From positions 1 to 64,000 of the forward strand of contig JAECUM010001735.1 of the NCBI GenBank assembly GCA_016617855.1: 64,000 bases of DNA. The letters are read 5' to 3'. The notes below the pieces were generated by a model that did not search any database, was not told the origin of the DNA, and saw only the letters and a list, made by a program, of their open reading frames with translations. Both the position numbers and the translations under genes were made by a program. Origin of the DNA: Megalonaias nervosa (lineage: Eukaryota > Mollusca > Bivalvia > Unionida > Unionidae). Each line of letters starts with the position of its first letter. Position 1 is the first letter of the stretch. Shown in pieces: positions 58,901-63,704 of the stretch.

Positions 58901-61298
58901 TAAGCTACCACTGCTTCCCGACATCATCTATGAAGTCATTATATATTAACACATCTAAAATACAAAAACTATCCGTTTCAGAGATATCACATTAAGATTA
59001 CATGTTAAATATGTGATAATATCTCTGGAACATATTTCATCATGTTTCAATTCATTTTCAATGGTTTATCTTCCTGGCTTTTTGCAAACAAATCTGAGTT
59101 TGACATTCTTTTTTAAATTTCACGTTTACTTGGCAACATACTGCCACTATTATGTTGTTGTTGCTGTTGTAGGGTTTAACGCCATTTTTCAACACAGGAT
59201 AGGCTATACATGGCAGCCAGTATTAATGGTGGAGGAAGAACCCGGGAAAACCATGGAAAAAACCACCAACCCATGAGAAGCTACTGGCAAGCTTTCTCAC
59301 ATATCCACATTGGCCAAAGCCAAGACTCGAACCCACGCAAACAGAGGTGAGATGGCAGTGATCTGTAACGGTGAGAGCTTTAGACCACTCGGCCACTTGG
59401 GGCCCTGCCACTATTATGTTGAGGTACCATTAAATGCTACAACATACATAAAATGCTAGTACCTCATTTAAAAAAAAAATCTTCAAAAATGACAAAATAT
59501 CTGAATACACACACATATATGTATATTTATTATATATATCTAATAAAGGGAGCACAGGGTAACCTAGTTATTACACTAATTCAGATATAACTCAGCATGG
59601 CTCTCAGTTTTTTTCAAACCATTTTCTGATTGCAACACAACACAAAAACATATATAATAACAATAAACAAATAATCAGCAACATGTCAAAAAGTACAAGA
59701 ATCCTAAAGAATTCAGATAATGATTAATGTATCTTTGTCATTAGAAAGCAATGGCAAATTTTCATCAAAATTGGGGCCATCTTTAAATTCTAATTTTTTT
59801 TATTCTTCCAGGTAACAGTAGCTCTGTGACTTTCAACAAACTTGGTTCCTAAGTGCAATAATTGTACCTTTGCGACTGAATAATATTTATGCCCCTTAAG
59901 GAAACAATTAATAGGTCTTTTGATCAATTCAGTTTATGTAGAAAAAAATTATTTATCTTAAATAAGTAATGTTCTTCCAAGTAATACAGTTGTCTCTTGG
60001 ATATCTCTGCTCCAAAATATGATTTTTCACTAACAAGAGCTCTGCCAAAGTTTCACTTTCTTGAATCAGTGCTTTGCTAACTACTATGCCATATTTTGAA
60101 TCTGTTCCACAGTGCTGTAATAAGTTTGTTCAGACTGAGGTACTTGGATCAAATAAATATCTTTACTTTTTAATTTCATTTTAGATTCTTATTTATTTAA
60201 TTTATCTTAAATCTTATACAGTCATATAGTTTTGAAGCACAAAATCCCTCATGACTGAATTGTTTGAGAAAAGAAATAAATTGAGTGTTCTACTTTAACA
60301 ATGCCTGTATTTTAATTAGACATGGCATTCTGCCTTTTCTACATTTAATTTCAAAACACTGCTGAATTGGGGGTTGACAGGCATGCTGTCAGTTTTGTCC
60401 ATCCAACATGTACAATGAACTCACATTCAACATCATTTTTGGGGTTCAAAATCACTCACTGGTATTTCAATAATTCAAAACTTTAAAAATCATTGTCATA
60501 ATTGCTACCATCAGCCAGTATTTGCCAAATGAAATCATCGTAAGATGACCCATGCTAGGAGGCATTTATTTTGGGTTTTCTACGTAGCCCACATTTTCAC
60601 ATGCATCTGCAAAACTTCTTGATAAATACAACGTTAAAACAATAACAGAATGCTTGTTCCAGTGTCCAATGTATAAATAGATGCTTAATTTAACAAAGAT
60701 ACATGTTGTGACAACCACTACGAGACCTCGATCAGTGGCAAAACTGTATACTGTGCAAAGTACTTTTTGTATATGCATGGCTTTAAATTTGCGGGAGTTC
60801 TCATACATTACTGCTCTCCAAAAGCACAAATTTGTATAAATTTTGCTTAACCTGGTAGCATCCTTGATATACTGATTGTGTGTGTAACCTGACACTTTGT
60901 TCAGAATTCTTTCAAGCTGATATGTTTTGATTGGAGAAGGCCCATATCTAAGTTGAGAGAAACTGCAGTTGTCCCCACCCCTCATTCGTTATATGTTTAT
61001 GGCAAGGACAAAAAAGAAATGTTTAAGTAAAATCACACAATTTCAGTTGTCAGTGAAACTAAGATACATTCTAGCCACATGTGACTTCTTATCAAATGGT
61101 AAGAATGTGATATCAAATGAAGTCTAAGCAGTCCAAATACTTTGTCAAACTGTAAATAAGATCCTGAATTATATCAGCTGCCTCAAGTTCACTGCTCCTC
61201 AGCTTAGTTTCCACTTCTTCAGCTGCTTCCTTTGCCTGATTCTTTGCAAATTCATCAATAATCTCCAAAAACAACATCCTGGCCAATTCTTTCACCAC
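23029..61298 (-). CDS. MCM3AP: MCM3AP/GANP, C-terminal half (12 exons, 5' part outside window)
   Basis: The spliced product of twelve exons gives 920 codons plus TAA and matches the C-terminal half of germinal-centre-associated nuclear protein. GANP is the Sac3-type scaffold of TREX-2; it couples transcription to mRNA export at nuclear pores. Its C-terminal part is the region also known as MCM3-associated protein (Map80), reported to acetylate MCM3. Exon order (minus strand): 61298-61141, 58252-58088, 51204-50666, 49068-48908, 48392-48171, 47405-47151, 41948-41787, 38355-38232, 32170-31975, 30403-30226, 27877-27781, 23534-23029. All visible introns are GT-AG and all phases agree. Collinear matches to remembered human GANP include FWKLVL, LLG(T/A)SG, AKPxxPALPLV, LSWPV(A/T)EF and PWxDxIAxCI. 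The SAC3/PCI exons and the start codon are not in the window. Introns run from 0.5 to 6.9 kb. The identification is secure; the exon-1 donor is the least certain junction. Confidence 0.92.
23831..24253. mobile_element. pogo/Tigger-like MITE in intron 11
   Basis: The ends match closely: CAGTGGGGCCCCGGCTTACG at the left and, inverted, CAGTGGGGCCCTGGCTTACG at the right, flanked by TA on both sides (23829-23830, 24254-24255). Inside, GGTTACGAACG motifs repeat. It is more GC- and CpG-rich than the intron around it. There is no transposase frame, so it is a non-autonomous deletion derivative. Confidence 0.88.
24254..26287. other. Intron 11, no further feature recognised
   Basis: AT-rich intron sequence. 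I see no exon-like segment whose splice phase would fit between exons 11 and 12, which already join in phase. Confidence 0.5.
26288..26536 (-). mobile_element. SINE-2 copy in intron 11
   Basis: A near full-length minus-strand copy: (TTG)n at the left, then GGTTTAACGCCATTTTTCAG, TGGGTCGGTGGTTCTTCCTA on the minus strand, and a Leu-like head ending GGCCACTCGGGGTCCC. Confidence 0.88.
26858..26963. repeat. Near-perfect 53-bp tandem duplication
   Basis: Copies 26858-26910 and 26911-26963 differ only at the last base. Each contains CAGTCCCCCACCCCTCCATC followed by TTTTTGTTGTTGAT. Confidence 0.95.
27069..27086. repeat. (AG)n microsatellite
   Basis: Nine AG units. Confidence 0.8.
27425..27745. repeat. 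22-bp minisatellite beside exon 11
   Basis: The unit is approximately GCATTGTTATCTCATTTCAG plus TA, about fourteen copies. Its near edge lies about 35 bp from the exon-11 donor, in intron 11. Confidence 0.92.
27781..27877 (-). CDS. MCM3AP: MCM3AP exon 11
   Basis: A 97-nt exon located from its flanking splice sites and homology. It encodes DVDLRIAYDPEELKRFEAPE and then SWQRMETEKDLE. Human GANP has [20 protein letters not shown] here. The acceptor is TTTCTGTAG|GATGTA and the donor GAGG|GTAAGC. It starts in phase 0 and ends in phase 1. A 22-bp minisatellite begins about 35 bp into the downstream intron. Confidence 0.9.
28420..29450. repeat. 80-bp minisatellite, split by a SINE-1
   Basis: The unit begins AGTGTTCATGGCTCTATGAC, continues ACACTTAGATAACTGACATC and ends GTAAAATGAACAGTACAATA. 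Full units are about 80 bp; shorter ones (about 61 bp) lack ATCATACTGATGAC. About ten copies. The SINE-1 at 28535-28851 interrupts the second copy. Confidence 0.93.
28535..28851 (-). mobile_element. SINE-1 copy e, inside a minisatellite
   Basis: A minus-strand copy with a (GT)n tail at the left. The target-site duplication CACTTAGATAACTG (28521-28534 and 28852-28865) is perfect and is a segment of the 80-bp repeat unit. The anticodon-arm region is slightly shortened. Confidence 0.92.
29651..29858. mobile_element. MITE family P, copy 6
   Basis: TATACACACTTATAAGTCAA then GTCCAACTGCAAAC at the left; AGTCTGAAGTTGTATTTGGC at the right, more diverged. The interior has GATCTACCATCACATTATGC and CATCATGCAATGGCAGAC. 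Confidence 0.72.
30226..30403 (-). CDS. MCM3AP: MCM3AP exon 10
   Basis: The exon encodes RIKRLLKRVEEDFQDTCYLL and then NVPWVDIIAACIDYRLVTLD, matching human EIPWDDLIALCINHKLRDW. The acceptor is TTATTCAG|AATCAA and the donor GAG|GTATGA. It starts by completing the split Arg codon of exon 9 and ends in phase 0. Confidence 0.92.
31620..31664. repeat. (GA)n imperfect microsatellite
   Basis: GAGAGA with GGGAGA and GACAGA interruptions. Confidence 0.88.
31975..32170 (-). CDS. MCM3AP: MCM3AP exon 9
   Basis: The exon encodes (D)LPPAHWNSEVHFEYLSVVL and then GLPTRLSALETEDWSSIVEE, corresponding to the human segment with [20 protein letters not shown] and PPLGAPWLPVCSMVVQYA. A conserved His-Trp-Asn motif is visible. 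The acceptor is TATTTCAG|ATCTTC and the donor ACCAG|GTAATT. It begins in phase 1 and ends in phase 2 with a split Arg codon completed by exon 10. Confidence 0.92.
32320..32565 (-). mobile_element. SINE-2, old copy in intron 8
   Basis: Diverged: GGGTTTAACGCCATTTTTAA, TGGGAAGCTACTGGCAAGCC and ACTTGGGGCC are recognisable. Confidence 0.8.
32597..32767 (-). mobile_element. SINE-2, 5'-truncated, adjacent to another copy
   Basis: The tail (TTG)n lies at the left. The element stops within the body at CACATTCGCCG, without the tRNA-like head. The target-site duplication GATTAGTGATTTGTT (15 bp) is perfect: 32582-32596 and 32768-32782. Confidence 0.93.
33180..33417 (-). mobile_element. SINE-2, old copy
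   Basis: Diverged: TGAGCTTAAGACCATTTTTC, GAAGAACCACTGACCTA, GACTTGAACTCATGCAGACA and CACTTGGCCACTTAGAGCC. It is the third SINE-2 within 1.1 kb. Several apparent 60-70 codon frames here are SINE sequence. Confidence 0.78.
33680..35640. other. Intron 8 tract with possible old dispersed repeat
   Basis: No gene recognised. Short segments (TTAGGAGAATAGG near 33691, CCTGGTTGTGGCAAG near 35489, with weaker matches between) recur in the same order at 62213 and 62921. A 38-bp duplication containing GTCTCGGTCTATTGCTGGGG lies at about 35248-35323. Confidence 0.35.
36418..36630 (-). pseudogene. BED/C2H2 zinc-finger transposase remnant
   Basis: A 70-codon minus-strand frame contains KYKVWIMRSFSESFAKCKLC, then CxxC followed by ESAFQSHAAGKKH. 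The Cys-Cys/His-His arrangement with an ESAxxSHxxGKKH signature is typical of BED-like zinc fingers at the N-terminus of hAT-type transposases and of related host genes. No catalytic domain follows on either strand. It lies in a long intron of MCM3AP, same strand. I read it as a transposon fragment; a captured domain exon is less likely because exons 8 and 9 join in phase without it. Confidence 0.6.
36840..36985 (-). repeat. CTTGAAAA-rich repeat end, possible transposon terminus
   Basis: On the minus strand it starts GACAGGGTCCGTAGCAGACC and continues with TTGAAAACCTTGAAAAGCC-type repeats. CAGGGT is a plausible hAT terminus and lies about 350 bp upstream of the zinc-finger remnant on the same strand. 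The other end was not found. Confidence 0.4.
37060..37680. repeat. 41/49-bp minisatellite with alternating unit lengths
   Basis: The unit starts CATAGAACCATATACACACA and continues TCTGTAATTCAGGTCTAGCT. Long units carry an extra GTAAGCTT. About fourteen copies, with short and long units alternating for much of the array. The minus-strand frame 37530-37736 is a by-product. Confidence 0.93.
37681..37822. mobile_element. MITE family P, copy 7, left end missing
   Basis: CTGCTGTCACATAAAGTGTC, AACAAACAACATAGTTCCAG, CAGTGCATTATACAATCACA and the right end GTTTGCAGTTGGACCAAACT. It directly abuts the minisatellite at 37060-37680, which appears to have replaced its left end. Confidence 0.68.
38232..38355 (-). 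CDS. MCM3AP: MCM3AP exon 8
   Basis: A short exon that was found by homology and splice phase. It encodes EPLHLLDLYNSVVQHLTDVA and then LSWPVAEFTRTMDP, strikingly like human [20 protein letters not shown] and LSWPVTEFAEAGG. The acceptor is GATTTTAG|GAGCCT and the donor CCAG|GTACAG. It begins in phase 0 and ends in phase 1. Minisatellites lie about 85 bp upstream and 550 bp downstream in the direction of transcription. Confidence 0.93.
38440..39390. repeat. 29-bp minisatellite with a 26-bp subarray
   Basis: The unit is approximately AACAATGTACTCTCCAGGAC plus TAAGGTCAT, about 30 copies. From about 39100 to 39250 a variant lacking three bases (AACAAACTCTCCATGACC plus AAGGTTAT) is amplified. It starts 85 bp upstream of exon 8. 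Confidence 0.93.
39391..40027. other. Non-repetitive spacer inside the 29-bp array
   Basis: About 640 bp of unique AT-rich sequence separates two blocks of the same 29-bp repeat. I see no terminal repeats or duplication marking it as an insertion. Confidence 0.5.
40028..40230. repeat. 29-bp minisatellite, second block
   Basis: About seven diverged units of the array at 38440, for example CAATGTACTCTCCATGACGA. Confidence 0.88.
40461..40818. repeat. 39/43-bp minisatellite
   Basis: The unit starts AGCTATAATCATCAGATTGG and continues TTCACAATTATAAAACTAT; some units carry an extra TCAT. Nine copies. A 39-bp period gives a false 13-residue repeat on the minus strand (SFIIVNQSDDYSY). Confidence 0.93.
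41365..41466. repeat. Short ~28-bp tandem repeat
   Basis: Four diverged units of the type ATCTTACCTAGGGCTAGATA plus AATCA, 320 bp beyond the exon-7 donor. Confidence 0.8.
41787..41948 (-). CDS. MCM3AP: MCM3AP exon 7
   Basis: The exon encodes ICESLQWLAERAVPPPQL and then a helical stretch ending SLGFLHQ. Human GANP has LQAVQWLVSHCP at the corresponding position. The acceptor is TCTAAG|ATTTGT and the donor CAT CAG|GTGAGA, the latter close to consensus. Both ends are phase 0 (162 nt). It is separated from exon 8 by a 3.4-kb intron that holds several minisatellites. Confidence 0.88.
41949..44859. other. Intron 6, no feature recognised in this part
   Basis: AT-rich, apparently unique. Several 60-90 codon frames have no recognisable similarity and exons 6 and 7 already join in phase. 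Confidence 0.5.
44860..45191 (+). mobile_element. SINE-1 copy f, best-preserved
   Basis: The head GACCGCTCCGGTGGCCTAG has loop CTCGGAT and B box GGGTTCGATCCCCGG. The tail is (ATCAC)n. The target-site duplication ATCATATAGTGC is perfect (44848-44859 and 45192-45203). A good reference copy for building a family consensus. Confidence 0.95.
46581..46840 (+). mobile_element. SINE-2, full-length reference copy
   Basis: The head GGGGCCCTGAGTGGCCGAG then TGGTCTAAAGCGCTG resembles tRNA-Leu; the B box is GAGTTCGAGTCC. The body runs GTGAGAAAGCCTGCCAGTAG, GGTCAGTGGTTCTTCCCG, AAAAATGGCGTTAAACCC and the tail is (AAC)n. The target-site duplication is AGCATCCATAACTG (46567-46580) and AGCATCCATGACTG (46841-46854). 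Confidence 0.95.
47151..47405 (-). CDS. MCM3AP: MCM3AP exon 6
   Basis: The exon starts NYWMEIRGRLFRFL and continues with AKPVSPALPLVIVVPAT, matching human AKPFQPALPLVVLVPSP. A hydrophobic core strand (LPLVIVV) is followed by a polar loop and then SDVYTVFVQYDEDLPEGI. The acceptor is TTTTTTCAG and the donor GAAAAG|GTATCG. Both ends are phase 0 (255 nt). Confidence 0.93.
47843..47875. repeat. (GT)n microsatellite
   Basis: About 16 GT units in intron 5. Confidence 0.95.
48171..48392 (-). CDS. MCM3AP: MCM3AP exon 5
   Basis: Not in a long ATG-initiated frame, but clearly coding: GELCSLYRREISLPS at the start, then acidic VLEEEDIPIVEEEK, then LLLGTSGAIFILP, which corresponds to human LLGASGLMLLLP. 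It ends in the acidic run HEEDDEDS. The acceptor is TTCTTACAG|GGTGAA and the donor TCT|GTACGT. Both ends are in phase 0, so the 222-nt exon could be skipped without a frameshift. The GTACGT donor is a little unusual but acceptable. Confidence 0.92.
48908..49068 (-). CDS. MCM3AP: MCM3AP exon 4
   Basis: The exon encodes DGSIPKDIFWKLVLCFPDAD and then FVDWLQNKFSKGTKPEE. Human GANP has VFWKLVLVLPD and ILANWLKVKF at the same place, which makes this one of the clearest identity markers of the gene. The acceptor lies after a run of seven T on the coding strand (TTTTTTTCCAG) and the donor is AAG|GTAATG. It begins in phase 1 (split Asp codon) and ends in phase 0. Confidence 0.93.
50240..50470 (+). mobile_element. 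SINE-2, old copy in intron 3
   Basis: Diverged head; AAATCTCACCTGTCTG, GAGTTCGAGTCTCAGCTTAA, GTACATGAGAAAGCTTG and GGCATTAAACCCACAAAACC remain. Confidence 0.8.
50666..51204 (-). CDS. MCM3AP: MCM3AP exon 3: start of the GANP C-terminal (Map80) domain
   Basis: At 539 nt this is the longest exon in the window. The first third (EVQEILTQQRIERCSADVND) is helical. The middle carries the basic stretch LQKWKKTYAAITKLKRGMLA followed by FPSAP, which aligns with human RHWRKRFAVRLKLRRQMRAF plus PAAP and marks the beginning of the C-terminal MCM3AP/GANP domain. A later part (ALRAGMQKAYVMMTAHEIYA) matches the human block around RNKTAHQMKVQHFYQQLL. The donor is ACAG|GTATGT, phase 1. The acceptor follows a pyrimidine-rich tract in an AT-rich intron. 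Confidence 0.93.
51453..51540 (-). mobile_element. tRNA-derived SINE fragment
   Basis: On the minus strand TGCAATGGCTCAGTGGTTAG (A-box-like) is followed by GTGTAGGTTCAAATC (B-box-like). The stem halves do not pair as in a functional tRNA. Confidence 0.5.
51541..52893. other. Intron 2, no feature recognised in this part
   Basis: AT-rich unique sequence. Confidence 0.5.
52894..53216 (+). mobile_element. SINE-1 copy g
   Basis: Full length; head GACCACTTTGGTGGCCTAG, B box GGGTTCGAACCCC, CA-rich tail. The target-site duplication is CAAGCCAGATTT (52882-52893) and CAAGCCAGTTT (53217-53227). Confidence 0.9.
53998..54772. mobile_element. hAT-like non-autonomous element
   Basis: The ends CAGGGTTCCTGCC and, inverted, CAGGGTTCTTGC are flanked by CCTTGG on both sides (53992-53997, 54773-54778). 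Subterminal TTTCCAGACC/CCAGACCT motifs occur near both ends. No transposase frame is visible in the 775 bp. The short flanking repeat (6 bp rather than 8) leaves the superfamily uncertain. Confidence 0.65.
55250..55410. mobile_element. pogo/Tigger-like MITE
   Basis: The ends are CAGTAAAACCTGGTTTGAAA and, inverted, CAGTAAAACCTGTATTCAAA, with TA on each side (55248-55249, 55411-55412). It is related to the element at 15359. The interior has TTGATAGACTG and GATGGGAGACCACC. Confidence 0.75.
55892..55919. repeat. (CA)n microsatellite
   Basis: About 14 AC units. Confidence 0.92.
56135..56222 (+). mobile_element. tRNA-derived SINE fragment
   Basis: AGCAGAACAGTAGTTAAGGT as a degenerate A box and TTGTGGGTTTGATTCCAC as a B box, 45 bp apart. 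Confidence 0.45.
57768..57996 (-). mobile_element. SINE-2, diverged copy in intron 2
   Basis: GGGTTTAATGCCATTTCTCA at the left, AAGAACCACCGACCCATGGG in the body and ATCACTTGGCCACCC at the right. No clear target-site duplication. Confidence 0.82.
58088..58252 (-). CDS. MCM3AP: MCM3AP exon 2: charged helical segment
   Basis: The exon encodes DISTEVYNETIEMKRKQEAA and then more charged sequence ending in VVQMR, with the Arg codon split across the donor AG|GTAAAA. It is a charged, coiled-coil-like helix that continues exon 1 and fits the ENY2/centrin-binding part of GANP. The acceptor is TATTTCAG. It ends in phase 2 and is completed exactly by the first base of exon 3 (AG + G). An alternative AG two bases inside the exon (start at 58250) would pair with the alternative exon-1 donor. 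Confidence 0.82.
58620..58940 (-). mobile_element. Tandem pair of tRNA-Met-like SINE units
   Basis: Two related units lie about 160 bp apart (58640-58770 and 58797-58937). Each contains, on the minus strand, GTAGCTTA(A/G)TTGGTAGA, a CAT-type loop within GACTCATAATCAAAGG and TGTAAGTACAATACCTGCC. Both share GAAGTCATTA at the right and CAATGATACAATGAT at the left. It lies about 0.4 kb upstream of exon 2. Confidence 0.65.
59158..59404 (-). mobile_element. SINE-2, full length, in intron 1
   Basis: A minus-strand copy with (TTG)n tail at the left and head ending GGCCACTTGGGGCC. The target-site duplication CTGCCACTATTATGTTG (17 bp) is perfect: 59141-59157 and 59405-59421. Confidence 0.95.
59405..61140. 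other. Intron 1, no further exon recognised
   Basis: A 139-codon minus-strand frame at 60566-60985 has no recognisable motif. It is not needed to join exons 1 and 2 in phase, so I do not call it a gene. Confidence 0.4.
61141..61298 (-). CDS. MCM3AP: MCM3AP exon 1 of window: acidic helical segment
   Basis: This open segment starts VVKELARMLFLEIIDEFA and is rich in Glu, Ala and Lys, as expected of a long amphipathic helix. It probably belongs to the region that in GANP binds centrin and ENY2 (CID). The acceptor is TTTCAG before GTGGTG. I chose the donor AA|GTATTT because it ends in phase 2 and joins the next exon in frame (Lys then DISTEV). A second donor a few codons earlier (ACA|GTTTGA) would also be in frame if the next exon began two bases later. 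The frame stays open past both donors to a stop at 61113-61115, so cDNA is needed to fix the end. Confidence 0.75.
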
Positions 61299-61873
61299 CT
61301 GAAACATTCCATTTCAAGTTTATATGAGAGTAAACACAGTTTCTTTGTTAAACAAGAAAACATACCAATTTAAGTATTTCCAGATAGCATGAACACTAGC
61401 AAAACTGTTGTATGCATGTAAATACAATTCTGATGTATTGTTATACAGAAACAAATGTGCTGTGAATAGCAGATTATATGTTCACCATGTGTTTAACAGT
61501 CATCAGTGTGGGTTCTAGTACAGTTGATTTGGGGGCTTGTTGACCAGGGGTCTCCATATGCTGTCTTGAACCAAACTTAATTTGTACAAACCATAATACA
61601 TTTAAATTGGACTTACCATCACCATGACATCTTATCTATACAGACCACAGAATCTATAGGTTTTTATTATCTTAAATGTAAGCCATACACAATGTTTGGT
61701 AGTCTGGTCAAAGAACTTATTATAAAACAAAAGATATTATGCAAAACCTATTTGTCTTCCAGTCACAATGACTGTGACCTTATGAACCCAAAATCAATAG
61801 CCATTTTTCATTCCATCATTGCACGACCTCCACAAACATTGGTCAAAGTACTCAAATTATTATGCCACAAAAT

Positions 61874-62176
61874 GCAAATTTTACAGTAAATTGTGTTTCT
61901 CCGAGAATACTTACCCAATCACTTTATGTTAGGGATAATAGCCATGTACCTCGCGAATCCAGCCCTACTAAACAATGAAAACTGTTTTTTCTAGCTTATA
62001 TAAACAAATGGCAATAACTCCAGCCCATTACCTCCCCTTGCCACTGCCAGCTATCACTTTTCATTGGCTGAGCTATAGACTAATGAAGATGCTGGCATGG
62101 TGGGGCGGTTGTGAGGGTTTTTAAGTAATGTGATCGGGTAAGTATTCTCAGAGAAACAATTTACTTTAAAATTTGC
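61874..62176. mobile_element. Inverted-repeat element (MITE) with splice-site-like ends
   Basis: Imperfect terminal inverted repeats of about 50 bp: GCAAATTTTACAGTAAATTG at the left and, inverted, GCAAATTTTAAAGTAAATTG at the right, each followed inward by TTTCTC(C/T)GAGAATACTTACCC. The 303-bp element has no coding frame and no obvious target duplication. Each end carries GGGTAAGTATTCTC pointing outward. Confidence 0.75.
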
Positions 62177-63704
62177 TTTGTCCTTCAAATATGTTCCCCA
62201 ATTGCAATACATTAGGAGAATAGGCAATAGACGGGAATGCTGAGCATCTGACCTCTACCTTGGGTATCCTTCAAGGGAATGATGGTTTGATCCCCCATGC
62301 GAACGATAACTCATTCTCCTAATTACATAACCAACACAGGCTAGGGTCTCTTGATCTGTGACCCCTATATGTGGATACTAGATAATTACTGAAATCTAGT
62401 TAACTACAAAATTTTTCACTGGCGCATCCAGTGAAGCTGATAGGCTGTGTTGATTGTTTTAAGTGGGTCTGGTGGTCATCTGGGCAGCAACCACCAGATC
62501 TACCAGATACAAGGTTTGCCTCTGTGAAGCTAAATCTCTGAGATAAAACTCAAGAAGGATGACTCTGCATGCCATCCAACAGCTGTAACTCAGATCAAAA
62601 CATTACATATGAACTTGAGGCTCACAGAGATCACTCTAATCTTGTAAGAGGTAATCTTCATGAGGTGACTAACCTTGTGAGACCTCTAAGTATGCTGAGC
62701 GTATCTAACCCATTTTAGCCACAAAGCAAGGGCTAGTGGGGTGATATCCTGTTTTTCGGCTTTCACCAGAAGAAAGAGGCATTTGTGCATGCCATGACTT
62801 GTCACCGTGTGTTTCAAGCAGTGAAGAGGATCTTGCATGGCCGCTGTTTTTGAAGAGAGTGAGTGAATGATGACTCTTTGATTACTGACAGATGGTAATC
62901 TATTTTTGACTGCAAAGCCTGGTTGTGGCAAGAGGACTAATGAACCACTGAACACAGTTCAGATTGAGAGAAAGGGCATCGAGCCATGTTAAACCCCAGG
63001 ACAGAGTCCTTTTTGGAAACAGAGTGAAGGATTTTGGTCCACTGAGATAAAAATTGGCTAAAAGATTTGATAGATCTTTATCATGCGGAGGGGGGGATAA
63101 TGCCCAATATCACATCTACCATGATGCGAGAATGTGTCATATCATGGAGCAGAAGCCTTTGTTAGCAATTGTGGCCAACTGTCTCTCCTCAAAGAGCCAG
63201 AGAAATAAGTCAGGCATTGGAGAGATTGAGGCACTCAGAGGAGCAAAGTTATTGATATGGCACCAGTCCCTGAAAACATGCCACAGTCATTCATAAGCCT
63301 TCAGAAAAGAGGGCCTTGCTGTAAAGATTCCCTACACAAATGAAGGTTTAAATTGTCTCACAAAGTTGTCCAGACAAAAGCCATGCAATATGAAGATCAC
63401 TGGCCGGTGATGGCGAGGCTGTGTTATATTTAATCCAATGGATCTGGTACAAACCACATGCATCCAGATTTATAGGCCTGAAGGTCATGTTTGGACATGT
63501 GTGAACAATGACACCCAATGGGCTGCCTAAAATTGGGAGACACTCCCTCAATTGGTTGGAATTGCAAGTGACAAACTTTGGTGAGGGGGACCCAGCATCC
63601 CAAACAAGACTCGCAATGGAGGTAGGTTTCAGATGTATACTGAGGACATCAATGTTATCTTCCATCTTTCCTTCTTATTTGATGCCTTTTGGACTATTGC
63701 GCTG
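62177..63704. other. No gene recognised; possible old dispersed repeat
   Basis: Short matches in the same order to 33680-35520 (see there). Open frames at 62686-62955 and 63348-63665 have no recognisable similarity and no GANP-like sequence. Confidence 0.35.

Noticed and set aside
60566..60985. 139-codon minus-strand frame inside intron 1 of MCM3AP
   Set aside because: No recognisable motif; exons 1 and 2 join in phase without it. Kept as unresolved, not annotated as a gene.
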